In this document: positions 35,288 to 44,696 of the stretch, one piece after another
Position numbering within the stretch: the first letter of the stretch is position 1
How the letters are laid out: each line of letters begins with the position of its first letter
Made by a program: the position numbers and the translations under genes
Assembly (NCBI GenBank): GCA_958295845.1
Contig: OY282376.1
Span: 5,283,022 to 5,347,021, forward strand
Source of the DNA: Caldilineaceae bacterium
GTDB lineage: Bacteria; Chloroflexota; Anaerolineae; Caldilineales; Caldilineaceae
Direction of reading: 5' to 3'
Length of the DNA: 64,000 nt
Notes under the pieces: generated by a model
Databases searched by the model: none
What the model saw: the letters and a program-made list of their open reading frames with translations, nothing else
Told to the model about the DNA's origin: nothing

Positions 35288-36340
35288 ATGAAAATAACCG
35301 ACATCCGCGCCGTCTATCCCAACTACCGCCAACCGCTGGGCGGCTGGCGTCCTTACCTGTGGCAGATCGTTGTGCGTGTGGAGACTGACGTCGGCGTCAC
35401 AGGCTACGGCTATGGGGGCGGCGGTGTGGCCGCGGTCGAGGTCGTCAACCGTCACCTGCGCGAGCTGCTGCTGGACGAGCGTTGCGACAGCCCCGCCGAC
35501 ATAGAACGGCTGTGGGACAAGCTGTACACGGCTTCGATTCCATACGGGCGCGGCGGCATCGCCATCATGGCGCTCAGCGGCATCGATATCGCGCTTTGGG
35601 ACCTTCTCGGCAGGGCCGAGCGGCAGCCGGTCTACGCGCTGCTGGGGGGCATGTCCGCGCCGCGCATTCGCGCCTATGCCTCCGGCGACGATGCCGAATG
35701 GTTCGCGGAGAGCGGGTTCACCGCCCACAAGGTGCCTTTTAGCCGTTCAGTGGACGCCTCCACTTTCGAACGCGCTGCGGCTGCGGCGGAAGAGTCGCGC
35801 CGCCATCTGGGCGCGGACGCGCTGCTCATGTTCGACTGCTACATGGCCTGGGATGCCGCTACGACGCGCGAAATGGCGCGCACGCTGGCGCCTTATGACA
35901 TCTACTGGTTCGAGGACGTGCTGACGCCGGACGACCTGGACGGGCTGGCGGCGCTACGTCCGCAGATCAAGCCGATCCTGCTGGCCGGGGGCGAGCATGA
36001 CTTCACCCATTACCGATTCGCCGACATCGCCCGCGCCGGCGCGCTCGACATCTGGCAGCCGGACGTGACCTGGTGTGGGGGCATCACCGCCACGCGGCGC
36101 ATCATTGCGCAGGCGCAAGAGGCCGGCGCCACCGTCATTCTGCACCGCGGCGGTGAGCCGTGGGGGTTGCATGTTATCGCGGGGACGGAGTGTGAAGCGT
36201 TGGGAGAGTTGGTGCTAGGCAACCGGAACAGGTCGCATGAGCAACTGTGGCTGGACGAGCCGCAGCCGGTGGATGGCTATCTGACCCCCAGCGACGCGCC
36301 CGGCTTTGGTCTGCGCCTGAACGAAGCGCTTTTGGACTGA
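35288..36340 (+). CDS. Mandelate racemase/muconate lactonizing enzyme (enolase superfamily)
   Basis: The 350-residue protein has the N-terminal capping domain and a TIM barrel. Metal ligands appear as D in LMFDCYMAWD, E in IYWFEDVLTPDD and E in AGGEHDFTHY; the WQPDVTWCGGITATRRI segment follows. The barrel lysine motif is reduced (HKVPFS), so the acid-base set is atypical and the reaction (sugar-acid dehydration or racemisation) cannot be fixed. It lies 31 bases after the Uma2 gene and is convergent with larA. A role in sugar-acid catabolism fits the neighbours. Confidence 0.88.
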   Translation: MKITDIRAVYPNYRQPLGGWRPYLWQIVVRVETDVGVTGYGYGGGGVAAVEVVNRHLRELLLDERCDSPADIERLWDKLYTASIPYGRGGIAIMALSGIDIALWDLLGRAERQPVYALLGGMSAPRIRAYASGDDAEWFAESGFTAHKVPFSRSVDASTFERAAAAAEESRRHLGADALLMFDCYMAWDAATTREMARTLAPYDIYWFEDVLTPDDLDGLAALRPQIKPILLAGGEHDFTHYRFADIARAGALDIWQPDVTWCGGITATRRIIAQAQEAGATVILHRGGEPWGLHVIAGTECEALGELVLGNRNRSHEQLWLDEPQPVDGYLTPSDAPGFGLRLNEALLD

Positions 36341-36349
36341 GCGCCGCGC

Positions 36350-37615
36350 CTACACCAGATAGGGGATCGTCATCGGCCCTTCCGGCAGCACCGCGACGGG
36401 CGCGTCGGCCCCCAGAGCCGCGACGGCTGTACTGATGTGATCATTCAGGTCGGCGACCGGGGTGAGGCCGGCGCGGGACACGGCGTCGGGCTCCAACTCG
36501 CTGTAAATCGCCACCTGCGCCCGCAGCGCCACCTCGGCAAACTTCTGCACCTGCCACTGATCCAACATGTGAAAACCGGGACGGAAGATCGTCTCCAGCA
36601 TCGCCTGCGGCGAACTGTGCTCGTAGAGCAGCTTGGTAAAGTTGCCGTGCGCGGGGAAGCCGTCGTTGCAGCGGGCGGCCACGATCATCTCGCCGTCGTC
36701 CTCGATGATCTCGGCGGCGGCGCACATCCCCTTCACCGACTGGTAGAGGTTCTGGTCGAGGGGGAAGCCGCTGTTGGTGGTGATCACGAGTGGGAAGCTG
36801 CGGTCGACCGCCGCCATCGCCGTTTCCTTTGCATAGCGGCAGCCCTCTTCGTGCGCGGTGATGACGTCGCCGCAGAAAAAGCGGGTGATCTGCCGCTTGT
36901 GATTGAGCGTGACATTGACAAGGAAATCGACCGGCAGGGCCGATGCGTTGGCCCGGATCTGCTCCTGGGTCGGGTTGCCCTCGAGCACGCCCCACTTGCT
37001 CTGCGGATGGCCGATGATCTCGGCGCGGTGATAGTGCAAAATCGAGGCCAGGTCGGCCACACCGGGGAAGACGGCCTTGTAGCCCCCTGAAAAGCCGGCC
37101 ATGAAGTGCGGCTCGATGAAGCCGACGAGGATGCGCCGGTCGGCGTCCGCGTACTCCCGGTTCATCATCAGCGGGCCGCGCCCGTCCTGCCCAGGCCGCA
37201 CAACGGCCATACTCTCTTCTTCGTAAGCGTTGTGGTTGACCACCCGCAGCCGCCGGTAGACTTCCGCGCCCACGATCTGCTCCAGCTCCTCTGCCGTGTT
37301 GGGCCGGTGCGTTCCCGTGCCGACGACGATGGTGACATTCTCTTCGGGCACATGCGCCAACTCCGCCAAAATCCAGGGCAGCAACCGGTCCGAAGGCAAG
37401 GGGCGGGTGCCGTCGGCGATGACGATCGCAACGCGCTCGTGCGCGGCTACCGCCTCCGCCAGGGGGCGGGCGCCGTTGGGCCTCCGCACCGCGTCCTGGA
37501 ACGCTGCCTGCTCGTCCGGAAGTCCTTCGACAAAGCGCGGACGGATGATCGTCGCGTTTTCGGTGGGCAGCTCGGCTGTCAGCCCGTCCTGGCCGTATTG
37601 GAGATGGATTTGCAT
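36350..37615 (-). CDS. Nickel-dependent lactate racemase-like protein (LarA/DUF2088)
   Basis: The protein has 421 residues from the ATG at 37615. It shows the LarA domain features ADGTRPLPSDRLLPWILAEL, VGTGTHRPNTAEELEQ and GFIEPHFMAGFSGGYKAVFPG, including His and Lys residues that in LarA hold the nickel-pincer cofactor. The cofactor-making genes larBCE are not in the window. The substrate may be a hydroxy acid other than lactate, since family members differ widely. Confidence 0.85.
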   Translation of the reverse strand: MQIHLQYGQDGLTAELPTENATIIRPRFVEGLPDEQAAFQDAVRRPNGARPLAEAVAAHERVAIVIADGTRPLPSDRLLPWILAELAHVPEENVTIVVGTGTHRPNTAEELEQIVGAEVYRRLRVVNHNAYEEESMAVVRPGQDGRGPLMMNREYADADRRILVGFIEPHFMAGFSGGYKAVFPGVADLASILHYHRAEIIGHPQSKWGVLEGNPTQEQIRANASALPVDFLVNVTLNHKRQITRFFCGDVITAHEEGCRYAKETAMAAVDRSFPLVITTNSGFPLDQNLYQSVKGMCAAAEIIEDDGEMIVAARCNDGFPAHGNFTKLLYEHSSPQAMLETIFRPGFHMLDQWQVQKFAEVALRAQVAIYSELEPDAVSRAGLTPVADLNDHISTAVAALGADAPVAVLPEGPMTIPYLV

Positions 37616-37855
37616 TGTCAGCACCCGTTCAATTTACCAGTTATCGATGGCCACATTGGCGTGGATGGTGAGTCTCTTTGCTTCTATCCGCTAATCACGA
37701 ACCACTGATGTTCATCTCCGCTATGAGTAGCGTAGAATCTGCTTCTCGTGTATTCTAGCCTTCTAACGACAGAGCGGCAAAGGATGACGGAACCGCTGGT
37801 TCGCGGCGTGTACATTTCACGGTCTATAGTCCGCTGTAGTACTTGGGTTAGGGAT

Positions 37856-38113
37856 ATGCACACGTACAAGGCGATCCTTCGCGATAACCAGATCGAGTGG
37901 CTCGAATGTCCTCCCGAAACATCGGGTGCTGTGCAAGTCTATATTACATTCCCGGAGGAGAAGGATTCCGAATTTTCGTCTAAACGAGGGGAATTGATGG
38001 CCGAGGTGTTGGCGGAACTTGCACGGAGAGGCACATTTGCCGATATTCCCGACCCCGTTGCCTGGCAGAGGGAACTCCGTGCCGAGCGTGCCTTGCCTGG
38101 CCGGGATGTATAG
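37856..38113 (+). CDS. Small orphan antitoxin-like protein
   Basis: The 85-residue protein (MHTYKAILRDNQIEWLECPP at the start, IPDPVAWQRELRAERALPGR at the end) matches a small family common in cyanobacteria and Chloroflexota and often next to PIN-domain toxins. Here no toxin follows. It begins at ATG 37856; an in-frame extension back to 37748 lacks the family pattern. The next gene starts 54 bases later, which is too little space for a lost toxin, so this may be a leftover or regulator. Confidence 0.7.
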   Translation: MHTYKAILRDNQIEWLECPPETSGAVQVYITFPEEKDSEFSSKRGELMAEVLAELARRGTFADIPDPVAWQRELRAERALPGRDV

Positions 38114-38167
38114 TGCAGTACACACTCCTCATTGAAATCAGATGAACTGCTTGTGGAAAGCCGCACA

Positions 38168-39604
38168 ATGACACACCTGAAACAGTACCCTCACTCAGTT
38201 ATCGAGCAGGATGGAACGACCTATGCGCTGGCACGCGACGGCAGGGACAAGAAGCTCTGCGCGCAGGGCGATACCGCCGGCTTCAGCGGCGAAACGGCGA
38301 ACGGGACGCTGGTCTGCCCGTTGACCCCCGGGAACGCGGCCGCTCTGCGCGACCGCCTGGCCTGGTTGAATCCCGTGCCGCTGGGCGTGGCGACCTCCTT
38401 CGGTTTCGGTGACCGGTTGGGCGCGGCCACGCCCGGCCACATCCGCTCGGTCGAGGGTACCGGCATCGCGCCGATCTTCGCGCAGCAGTCGGTGCGCGAG
38501 AACGACCGTATCGGGCGTACGCCGCAGGAGGTGGTGGATGACGCCATGTGGGGCGTGGTGCAGATGGGTTGGCGCGACCCCTGGGGGGCCGACGCCGACC
38601 ATGTGAAACTGGTGAGCGACCTGCCCGCATTTGTCGCCGCCGGCTACACGTTCTACACGATCGACCCCAGCGACCACGTCGACAATGAAGCCGAGACCGA
38701 CTCGCTGCCGGCACTGCGATCCAAGGTCGAAGCGCTGCCCTGGGCGCGGCTGGATACCAACCTGGACGCGCTGCGCGCCGACTATCTGGCCGCCCCGATC
38801 GAACTGGCGGGACTGACGCTGACCTTCAGTGAAGAGAGCCTGCTGCGGGCGCTGGCGAAGTACGGACGCGCCATCGTTCATACGCTGGATATTGCGGCCG
38901 CGCTCGATCAACAGATGGGCGGCACGCGCTATGATCTGGAAATGTCGGTGGACGAGACCGAGACACCGACATCGATCTACGAGCACTACTTCATGGCGCA
39001 CGAACTGTTGCGGCGGGATCTGCCGGTCGTCAGCCTCGCGCCCCGCTTTGTCGGCAAGTTTCAGAAGGGCGTCGACTATATCGGCGACACCGCGCCGTTC
39101 GAAGCGGAGCTGGTCAAGCACGCGGCTATTCTGAAGCATTTCGACGCTTACAAGCTGAGCGTCCACACAGGCTCCGACAAGTTCAGCATCTACCCGCTGG
39201 TCGCCAAGTACGCCGAGGACCGGGTGCATGTCAAGACCGCGGGCACCAGCTATTTGGAGGCGCTGCGCGTCATTGCAGACCTTGACACATCCCTCTTCCG
39301 CGAGATTCTCGACCACTCGCGCGCCCGCTTCGAAAACGATCGCAAAACCTACTTTCTCGACTGCCAGCCGGACAAGGTGCCTGCCAACGCCGACCTGTCG
39401 GACGCAGACCTGCCGGGACTGCTCGAACAGTTCGACGCCCGCCAGCTGCTGCACGTGACATTCGGCTCCAATCTGGACCGCTACGGTCCGCAGATTCACG
39501 GCCTGATCGCCGACCACGAGGAAGCCTACGCAAAGGTGCTGAACACCCACTTCACCCGCCATCTGACGCCCTTTGCCAACGGCGCCGCGGCCGGCAGTCG
39601 GTGA
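38168..39604 (+). CDS. Tagaturonate epimerase family protein (UxaE-like)
   Basis: This protein has 478 residues from the ATG at 38168; a TTG 36 bases upstream is possible. It matches the UxaE family, which interconverts tagaturonate and fructuronate in bacterial galacturonate catabolism. The family pattern is seen in GVATSFGFGDRLGAATPGHI near residue 80, ADHVKLVSDLPAFVAAGYTF and the KLSVHTGSDKFSIYP region. It is followed at 24 bases by a class III aminotransferase. Gene symbol not given because the substrate is not proven. Confidence 0.85.
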   Translation: MTHLKQYPHSVIEQDGTTYALARDGRDKKLCAQGDTAGFSGETANGTLVCPLTPGNAAALRDRLAWLNPVPLGVATSFGFGDRLGAATPGHIRSVEGTGIAPIFAQQSVRENDRIGRTPQEVVDDAMWGVVQMGWRDPWGADADHVKLVSDLPAFVAAGYTFYTIDPSDHVDNEAETDSLPALRSKVEALPWARLDTNLDALRADYLAAPIELAGLTLTFSEESLLRALAKYGRAIVHTLDIAAALDQQMGGTRYDLEMSVDETETPTSIYEHYFMAHELLRRDLPVVSLAPRFVGKFQKGVDYIGDTAPFEAELVKHAAILKHFDAYKLSVHTGSDKFSIYPLVAKYAEDRVHVKTAGTSYLEALRVIADLDTSLFREILDHSRARFENDRKTYFLDCQPDKVPANADLSDADLPGLLEQFDARQLLHVTFGSNLDRYGPQIHGLIADHEEAYAKVLNTHFTRHLTPFANGAAAGSR

Positions 39605-39628
39605 ACGGCATCCCCCAAGGAGAAATCA

Positions 39629-40972
39629 ATGGCAGCCATACAGGAAAAGCCATCCCTGCTCGAGCAGGATAGACGACAGCTCCACCCCCTGCATCACCCT
39701 TCCCAATCCGAGAATCCGATCATTGTCGAGCGTGCCGAGGGTGTCTGGCTCTACACCACCGACGGCCGCAAGATCCTCGATGCCATGGCCGGCCTGTGGA
39801 ATGTGAATGTCGGTTATGGCCGCACTGAGCTGGCAGAGGCCGCCTACGCGCAGATGCAGGATCTGGCCTATACCTCCAACTTCGCCGGCATGACCAACCT
39901 GCCCGCCAGCGAACTGGCCTACAAGCTTTCCGGTTACGCTTATCCCAGCCTCAAGACGACCTTCTTCACCTGCGGCGGCTCTGAGTCCAACGACACCGCC
40001 TTCAAGACCGCCCGCTATTTCTGGAAGCGGGAAGGGCAGCCGGACAAGGTCAAGATCATCTCCCGCCGCGAGTCCTACCACGGCATCACGCTCGCCACGA
40101 CCAGCGCCACGAGTGTGCCCCGCTACCACAAGATGTTCGGTCCGCTGGTGCCCAACTTCCTCTACTGCCACGCGCCCCACCCTTATCGCTACGAAGGCGA
40201 CATGCAGGAGGGCGAGACGGTCGGCGAGGCTGCGGCGCGCGATCTGGAGGAGACGATTCTGCGTGAAGGGCCGGAGACGGTGGCCGCGTTGATCGCCGAG
40301 CCGGTGCAGGGCGTCGGCGGCGTTTTCGTGCCGCCTGAGGACTACTTCCCCCTCGTGCGCGCCATCTGCGACAAGTACGACGTTTTGCTGATCGCCGACG
40401 AGGTGATTTGCGGCTTCGGGCGCACCGGCGAGATGTTCGCGCTCAACCGCTACGGCATCGAACCGGACATCCTCGCCTTCGCCAAAGGCATCACCAGCGG
40501 CTACCTGCCGTTGGGCGGCATCCAGATCAACGACCGTATCCTCGACGCCATGAACAGCGCGCCGCAGGATGAGGCCTGGCTGCACGGCTTCACCTACTCC
40601 GGTCACGCTGCCTCCTGCGCGGTCGGCCTGCGCAACCTCGCCATTATTGAGGATGAGAAGCTGGCCGAACGTTCGGCGGAGATGGGCGAGCGACTGCGCA
40701 GCGGACTGGCCAGGTTGAGCGAATTCGGTAACGTGGGCGATGTACGCGGTTTGGGGCTCCTTTGCGCTGTCGAATTCGTCAAGGACCAGGAGACCAAGGA
40801 GCCGGACAATGAACTGGCCACGAGCCTGCAGAATGCGACCGCGGCGCGCGGCGTGCGTACACGCGCCCTGAACGGGAGCCTGGCCTTCTCGCCGCCGCTG
40901 GTCATCAGTGAAGACGAGGTCGATCAGATCGTGGATGCCATCGGCGCCGCGCTTGACTCGATGTCTGAGTAG
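39629..40972 (+). CDS. Class III PLP-dependent aminotransferase
   Basis: The 447-residue protein has the class III signature: the cofactor-anchor aspartate in LLIADEVICGFGRTGEMFA and the Schiff-base lysine in DILAFAKGITSGYLPLGG. TCGGSESNDTAFKTAR is the phosphate-binding loop. It resembles omega-amino acid aminotransferases (beta-alanine or pyruvate type). AAGGAG precedes the ATG. It is co-directional with UxaE, 24 bases apart. Confidence 0.92.
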   Translation: MAAIQEKPSLLEQDRRQLHPLHHPSQSENPIIVERAEGVWLYTTDGRKILDAMAGLWNVNVGYGRTELAEAAYAQMQDLAYTSNFAGMTNLPASELAYKLSGYAYPSLKTTFFTCGGSESNDTAFKTARYFWKREGQPDKVKIISRRESYHGITLATTSATSVPRYHKMFGPLVPNFLYCHAPHPYRYEGDMQEGETVGEAAARDLEETILREGPETVAALIAEPVQGVGGVFVPPEDYFPLVRAICDKYDVLLIADEVICGFGRTGEMFALNRYGIEPDILAFAKGITSGYLPLGGIQINDRILDAMNSAPQDEAWLHGFTYSGHAASCAVGLRNLAIIEDEKLAERSAEMGERLRSGLARLSEFGNVGDVRGLGLLCAVEFVKDQETKEPDNELATSLQNATAARGVRTRALNGSLAFSPPLVISEDEVDQIVDAIGAALDSMSE

Positions 40973-41038
40973 TTCTCTGTATGGTCAGGTAGGAAAACGC
41001 TTGAGACAGACTGAGGCTTTCTGCGGGAGACAGAGCTT

Positions 41039-41335
41039 TTGAAGAGCCTGGAAGAGATTCGCTCAATCCTGCGTTCTCACCGGCGCGAATTGAACGAACG
41101 ATACCACGTGGAGGAGATCGCCCTCTTTGGCTCCTATGCCCGCGGCGAGCAGACGGAGGCTAGCGACCTGGACATTCTGGTCACGTTGAGCGCACCATTG
41201 GGCTGGGAGTTCGTCGATCTCCACGATTATCTGACGGAGCTGCTGGAAACCAACGTTGAACTGCTTACGCGCGGCGCTATCGACAGAAAGCCTCTACTCC
41301 GCCACTTCATTGAAAAAGACCTGATTCGTGTCTGA
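41039..41335 (+). CDS. MNT-type nucleotidyltransferase, orphan
   Basis: The 98-residue protein has the minimal nucleotidyltransferase motif IALFGSYARGEQTEASDLDI (GSx10DxD) and an acidic residue in TNVELLTRG. The start is TTG at 41039 after GGGAG. As at 25885, the HEPN partner usually found in HEPN-MNT modules is missing on either side. Confidence 0.87.
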   Translation: MKSLEEIRSILRSHRRELNERYHVEEIALFGSYARGEQTEASDLDILVTLSAPLGWEFVDLHDYLTELLETNVELLTRGAIDRKPLLRHFIEKDLIRV

Positions 41336-41374
41336 ACAGTACAGTCATCTTTCCCACTGCCCTGGAGATCTCAC

Positions 41375-41782
41375 ATGTCATCCGAAAACGCCCCGACCCT
41401 GATCGGCTCTTCCCCCTATTTCTTTATTCGCGACCTGGCTGCATCACTCGACTACTACTGTGATGTGCTCGGTTTCAGGCGGCCCCACCTGTGGGGCGTA
41501 CCGCCGACATTCGCCATGCCCGACCGCGATGGCTTCATCTTCATGCTGAAACAGGTCGAGGATGTCAGCACGATCACGCCCAACGAGACCCGGGGCGGCC
41601 TCTGGGACGCTTATGTCTGGGTTCGCAATGTGAGGGGGCTCTTTGCCGAGTTCGAGGCCAACGGCGCCGAGTTCGCTTACGAGCTCACGCACCAGGACGA
41701 ATACGACAACCTAGAGTTCGCCATACGTGATCCCGACGGTTATGTGATCGCTTTCGGACAAGACGTTGAGGACGAGGAATGA
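41375..41782 (+). CDS. VOC-superfamily (glyoxalase/bleomycin resistance) protein
   Basis: The 135-residue protein shows the VOC fold: SSPYFFIRDLAASLDYYCDVLGFRRPHLWG and DNLEFAIRDPDGYVIAFGQD at the C-terminus, with a candidate glutamate ligand in DNLEF. It may be a small-molecule lyase or binding protein. Its stop overlaps the dehydratase start by 4 bases (ATGA), so it is co-translated with that gene. The pairing suggests it acts near the dehydratase, for instance on an aldehyde product; this is inferred. Confidence 0.85.
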   Translation: MSSENAPTLIGSSPYFFIRDLAASLDYYCDVLGFRRPHLWGVPPTFAMPDRDGFIFMLKQVEDVSTITPNETRGGLWDAYVWVRNVRGLFAEFEANGAEFAYELTHQDEYDNLEFAIRDPDGYVIAFGQDVEDEE

Positions 41783-44055
41783 CCACAACAACGATGGCGG
41801 ACGGCAGCGTCAACGGGGATACCGGCTCGCGCCGCTTCTCCATCCTCGCCGGGCGCGATATCAACCGCGAGACCTACGTCGAAGAGTGGGCCGAGGCCGG
41901 GCTGACCGTCGCCGACAGTCCCTATGACCCGCAGCCGTCGCTGCGCATCGTCGGCGGCGAGGTCGTGGAGATGGACGGCAAGGTGCGGGCCGATTTCGAT
42001 GCGCTCGACCGCTTTATCGCTGACCACGCCATCGACCTGGCGGTGGCCGAGGAGGCGATGGCGACCTCCTCGCATCAGATCGCGCGCATGCTGGTCGATA
42101 TCAACGTGGCGCAGTCCACGATTCGCCGCCTGGCTGACGGCTGCACACCAGCCAAGCTGTGCGAGATCGTGCGCCACATGAACGTGCTGGAAATGATGAT
42201 GGGCCTCGGCAAGATGCGGGTGCGCAAGACCCCGGCCAACCAGGCCCACGTCACCAACTGGCGCGAAAACCCGGCTCTGCTGGCCGCGGACGCGGCTGAA
42301 GCGGCGCTGCGCGGCTTTGCCGAGATCGAGACGACGGTGCGCGTCGCGCGCGCCGCGCCGCTCAACGCGCTCGCGATTCTCGTCGGTTCGCAGTCCAGTC
42401 GCGGCGGCGTGCTCACCCAGTGCGCGGTCGAGGAGGCCTTCGGGCTGCGGCTCGGCATCAAGGGACTGACCTCCTACGCGGAGACGCTCTCGGTCTACGG
42501 CACGGAGCGCTCTTTTGTCGACGGCGACGACACGCCCTGGTCAAAGGCCTTTCTGGCCTCGGCCTACGCCAGCCGCGGCATCAAAATACGCTTCACGTCC
42601 GGCACCGGTTCCGAAGCGCTGATGGGCTACGCGGAGCAGTGTTCGATGCTGTATCTGGAGGCCCGCTGCCTGCTGGTGACGAAGGGCGCCGGCAGCCAGG
42701 GCGTGCAGAACGGCTCCATCTCCTGCATTGCGCTGCCGGAGGCACTGCCCGGCGGTGTGCGCGGGGTGCTGGCCGAAAACCTGCTGGCGTCGATGCTGGG
42801 GCTGGAATGCGCTTCCGGTAACGACGCGCTCGCCTCGCATTCGGACCTGCGCAAAACGGCCAAACTGATGCTGCAGATGATCCCCGGCACCGATTTCATC
42901 TGCTCCGGCTACAGCGCCATTCCCAAGCAGGACAATATGTTCGGCGGCGGCAACTTCGACGCCGAAGATTTCGATGACTGGACCGTCATCCAGCGTGACA
43001 TGCAGGTGGACGGCGGTATCCGCCCGGTGCGCGAGGCCGATGCGGTGGCAGCCCGCCGGCAGGCCGCGCAGGCGCTGCAGGCGATCTACGCCGAGCTGGA
43101 GTTCCCGCCGATCGGGGACGAGGAGGTGGAGGCGGCCGCGCTCGCGCACAGCAGCGAGGATATGCCGGCGCGCGACATGGTGGCCGACCTCGCTGCAGCC
43201 GATCGCTTCCTGGAGGGTACAGCCAATCTTTCCGATGTGGTGCGTGCGCTGCACCGCAGCGGCTTTGAACAGGCGGCCGAAAATTTGCTCGAGATGGGCC
43301 GTCAACGCGTTGCGGGCGACTATCTGCAGCCGTCGGCGATATTCGAAGACGGCTTCTCCGTGATCAGCGCGGTCAACGACCGCAATGACTACACCGGCCC
43401 CGGCACCGGCTACCGCCTCGAAGGCGAGACCTGGGACGCGCTGCAGCGCATTCCGCAACAGAAGTCGCCGCGCGACTTTATCGACGCGCAGATGGGGGAT
43501 CCGTTACCCAATCTGGCCGAGATCAGCACGGCCAAAGTGGGCGCCTCCGCCAACGAAATCGTGGTCGCGGTGGGGCCGGCTTATGGCCGCTCGTTGGTGA
43601 AGACGATTGGCGAACTGGACCATGAAGAGGTGCTGGAAGCGCTGCTCACCGGTGTGGCGGAGGAGGCGTTCTACGGCCGCGTCGTGCGGGTCTATCACAG
43701 CGCCGACTGCGCCGCTATCGGCCATGCGGGCGCGCGACTGAGCGGCTCCGGCATTGCCGTCGGCCTCCAGAGCCGCGGCACGACCGTCATTCAGAAACGC
43801 GGGCTGGCGCCGCTCAACAACCTGGAGCTGTTCCCGCAGTCGCCCAGCCTGACGCTGGAGATCTACCAGGCGATCGGACGCAACGCGGCGCGCTATGCCA
43901 AGGGACTGAGCCCTCTGCCCGTCGGCGTCAAGGTCGACAACGGCGCCCGTCTGCGCCTGATCGTCAAAACGGCCCTGCTGCACCGTCGCGAGATCGAAGA
44001 CATACATGAAAAGGCGCCGCAGGAGCTTTACTTCCGCTGGGAGCCTGATGTGTAG
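41779..44055 (+). CDS. B12-dependent diol/glycerol dehydratase, fused large and medium subunits
   Basis: The 758-residue protein joins two subunits that are separate in most diol dehydratases. Residues 1 to about 560 are the large (PduC-like) subunit, with RFTSGTGSEALMGYAEQCSM, LEARCLLVTKGAGSQGVQNGS, LECASGNDALASHSDLRKTA, FICSGYSAIP and DNMFGGGNFDAEDFDDW, which include the active-site Glu, Gln, Asp and Ser regions. Residues from about 600 are the medium (PduD-like) subunit (ISTAKVGASANEIVVAVGPAYG onward to LRLIVKTALLHRREIEDI). Such fusions occur in some bacteria. The small subunit follows at 44141. No reactivase (PduG/H) gene is near. The reaction is dehydration of a 1,2-diol to an aldehyde. 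Confidence 0.9.
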   Translation: MTTTTMADGSVNGDTGSRRFSILAGRDINRETYVEEWAEAGLTVADSPYDPQPSLRIVGGEVVEMDGKVRADFDALDRFIADHAIDLAVAEEAMATSSHQIARMLVDINVAQSTIRRLADGCTPAKLCEIVRHMNVLEMMMGLGKMRVRKTPANQAHVTNWRENPALLAADAAEAALRGFAEIETTVRVARAAPLNALAILVGSQSSRGGVLTQCAVEEAFGLRLGIKGLTSYAETLSVYGTERSFVDGDDTPWSKAFLASAYASRGIKIRFTSGTGSEALMGYAEQCSMLYLEARCLLVTKGAGSQGVQNGSISCIALPEALPGGVRGVLAENLLASMLGLECASGNDALASHSDLRKTAKLMLQMIPGTDFICSGYSAIPKQDNMFGGGNFDAEDFDDWTVIQRDMQVDGGIRPVREADAVAARRQAAQALQAIYAELEFPPIGDEEVEAAALAHSSEDMPARDMVADLAAADRFLEGTANLSDVVRALHRSGFEQAAENLLEMGRQRVAGDYLQPSAIFEDGFSVISAVNDRNDYTGPGTGYRLEGETWDALQRIPQQKSPRDFIDAQMGDPLPNLAEISTAKVGASANEIVVAVGPAYGRSLVKTIGELDHEEVLEALLTGVAEEAFYGRVVRVYHSADCAAIGHAGARLSGSGIAVGLQSRGTTVIQKRGLAPLNNLELFPQSPSLTLEIYQAIGRNAARYAKGLSPLPVGVKVDNGARLRLIVKTALLHRREIEDIHEKAPQELYFRWEPDV

Positions 44056-44140
44056 GGGCGAGGGGTGAGGGGTGAGGGAAGAGGCGTGAGGAGTGAGAGA
44101 ACTGCTCTTTTCCCGACCTTGAATGCAAGGATGCAACATA

Positions 44141-44596
44141 ATGACAGACGACGGTAAGGATAAGAGGGAAAACGCCTCTCACGCCGCGGACGGGGATTAC
44201 CCCCTCTACACCAACCGCAGCGATACGCTGGCCGCGGCCAGCGGGCGGCCTTTGCGCGATCTTTCGCTGCAGAAGACGCTGACCGAAGATATCTCCTCGG
44301 AGGACTACAGCATCAGCGCGGAGACGCTGCGGGCGCAGGCCGAAATCGCCCGCGACGCCGGTTACCCGCAACTGGCGCAGAACCTGGAACGGGCCTCCGA
44401 ATTGACCGCCGTCCCCAACGAGACGCTCCTGGAGATGTACGAGATGCTGCGGCCCGGACGCTGCAGCTTCGAGGAGTACGAGGCGCTGGCGCAGCGCCTG
44501 CGCGATGAGTTCGACGCCACCGCCACCGCCGCCTTTGTCGAGGAAGCCGCTACGGTCTACCGGGAACGCGGCCTGCTGCGCCGGGAGCTGGAGTGA
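44141..44596 (+). CDS. Diol/glycerol dehydratase small subunit (PduE-like)
   Basis: The 151-residue protein has the PduE pattern: YPLYTNRSDTLAAASGRPLRDLSL, then ISAETLRAQAEIARDAGYPQLAQNLERASEL and NETLLEMYEMLRPGRCSFEE. It lies 85 bases after the fused large/medium gene and completes the dehydratase. The ATG at 44141 is chosen over a frame extension back to 44123. A copy of the 'cagtttttag' repeat follows at 44604. Confidence 0.87.
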   Translation: MTDDGKDKRENASHAADGDYPLYTNRSDTLAAASGRPLRDLSLQKTLTEDISSEDYSISAETLRAQAEIARDAGYPQLAQNLERASELTAVPNETLLEMYEMLRPGRCSFEEYEALAQRLRDEFDATATAAFVEEAATVYRERGLLRRELE

Positions 44597-44603
44597 TTGA
44601 AGG

Positions 44604-44640
44604 GCAGTTTTTAGTAGGCAGTTTTTAGTTTTTAGTGGCT
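44604..44640. repeat. Short dispersed 'cagtttttag' repeat
   Basis: The stretch cagtttttagtaggcag plus tttttagtttttagtg matches the left part of the composite repeat near 23.8, 24.1 and 57.5 kb. It lies between the dehydratase operon and the ABC exporter gene, without the structured core. Confidence 0.7.
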
Positions 44641-44696
44641 GCGGCAATCTCGAAGGCCAGGTATCATTTGAGACCAGTAATCGGGTATTCATAATC

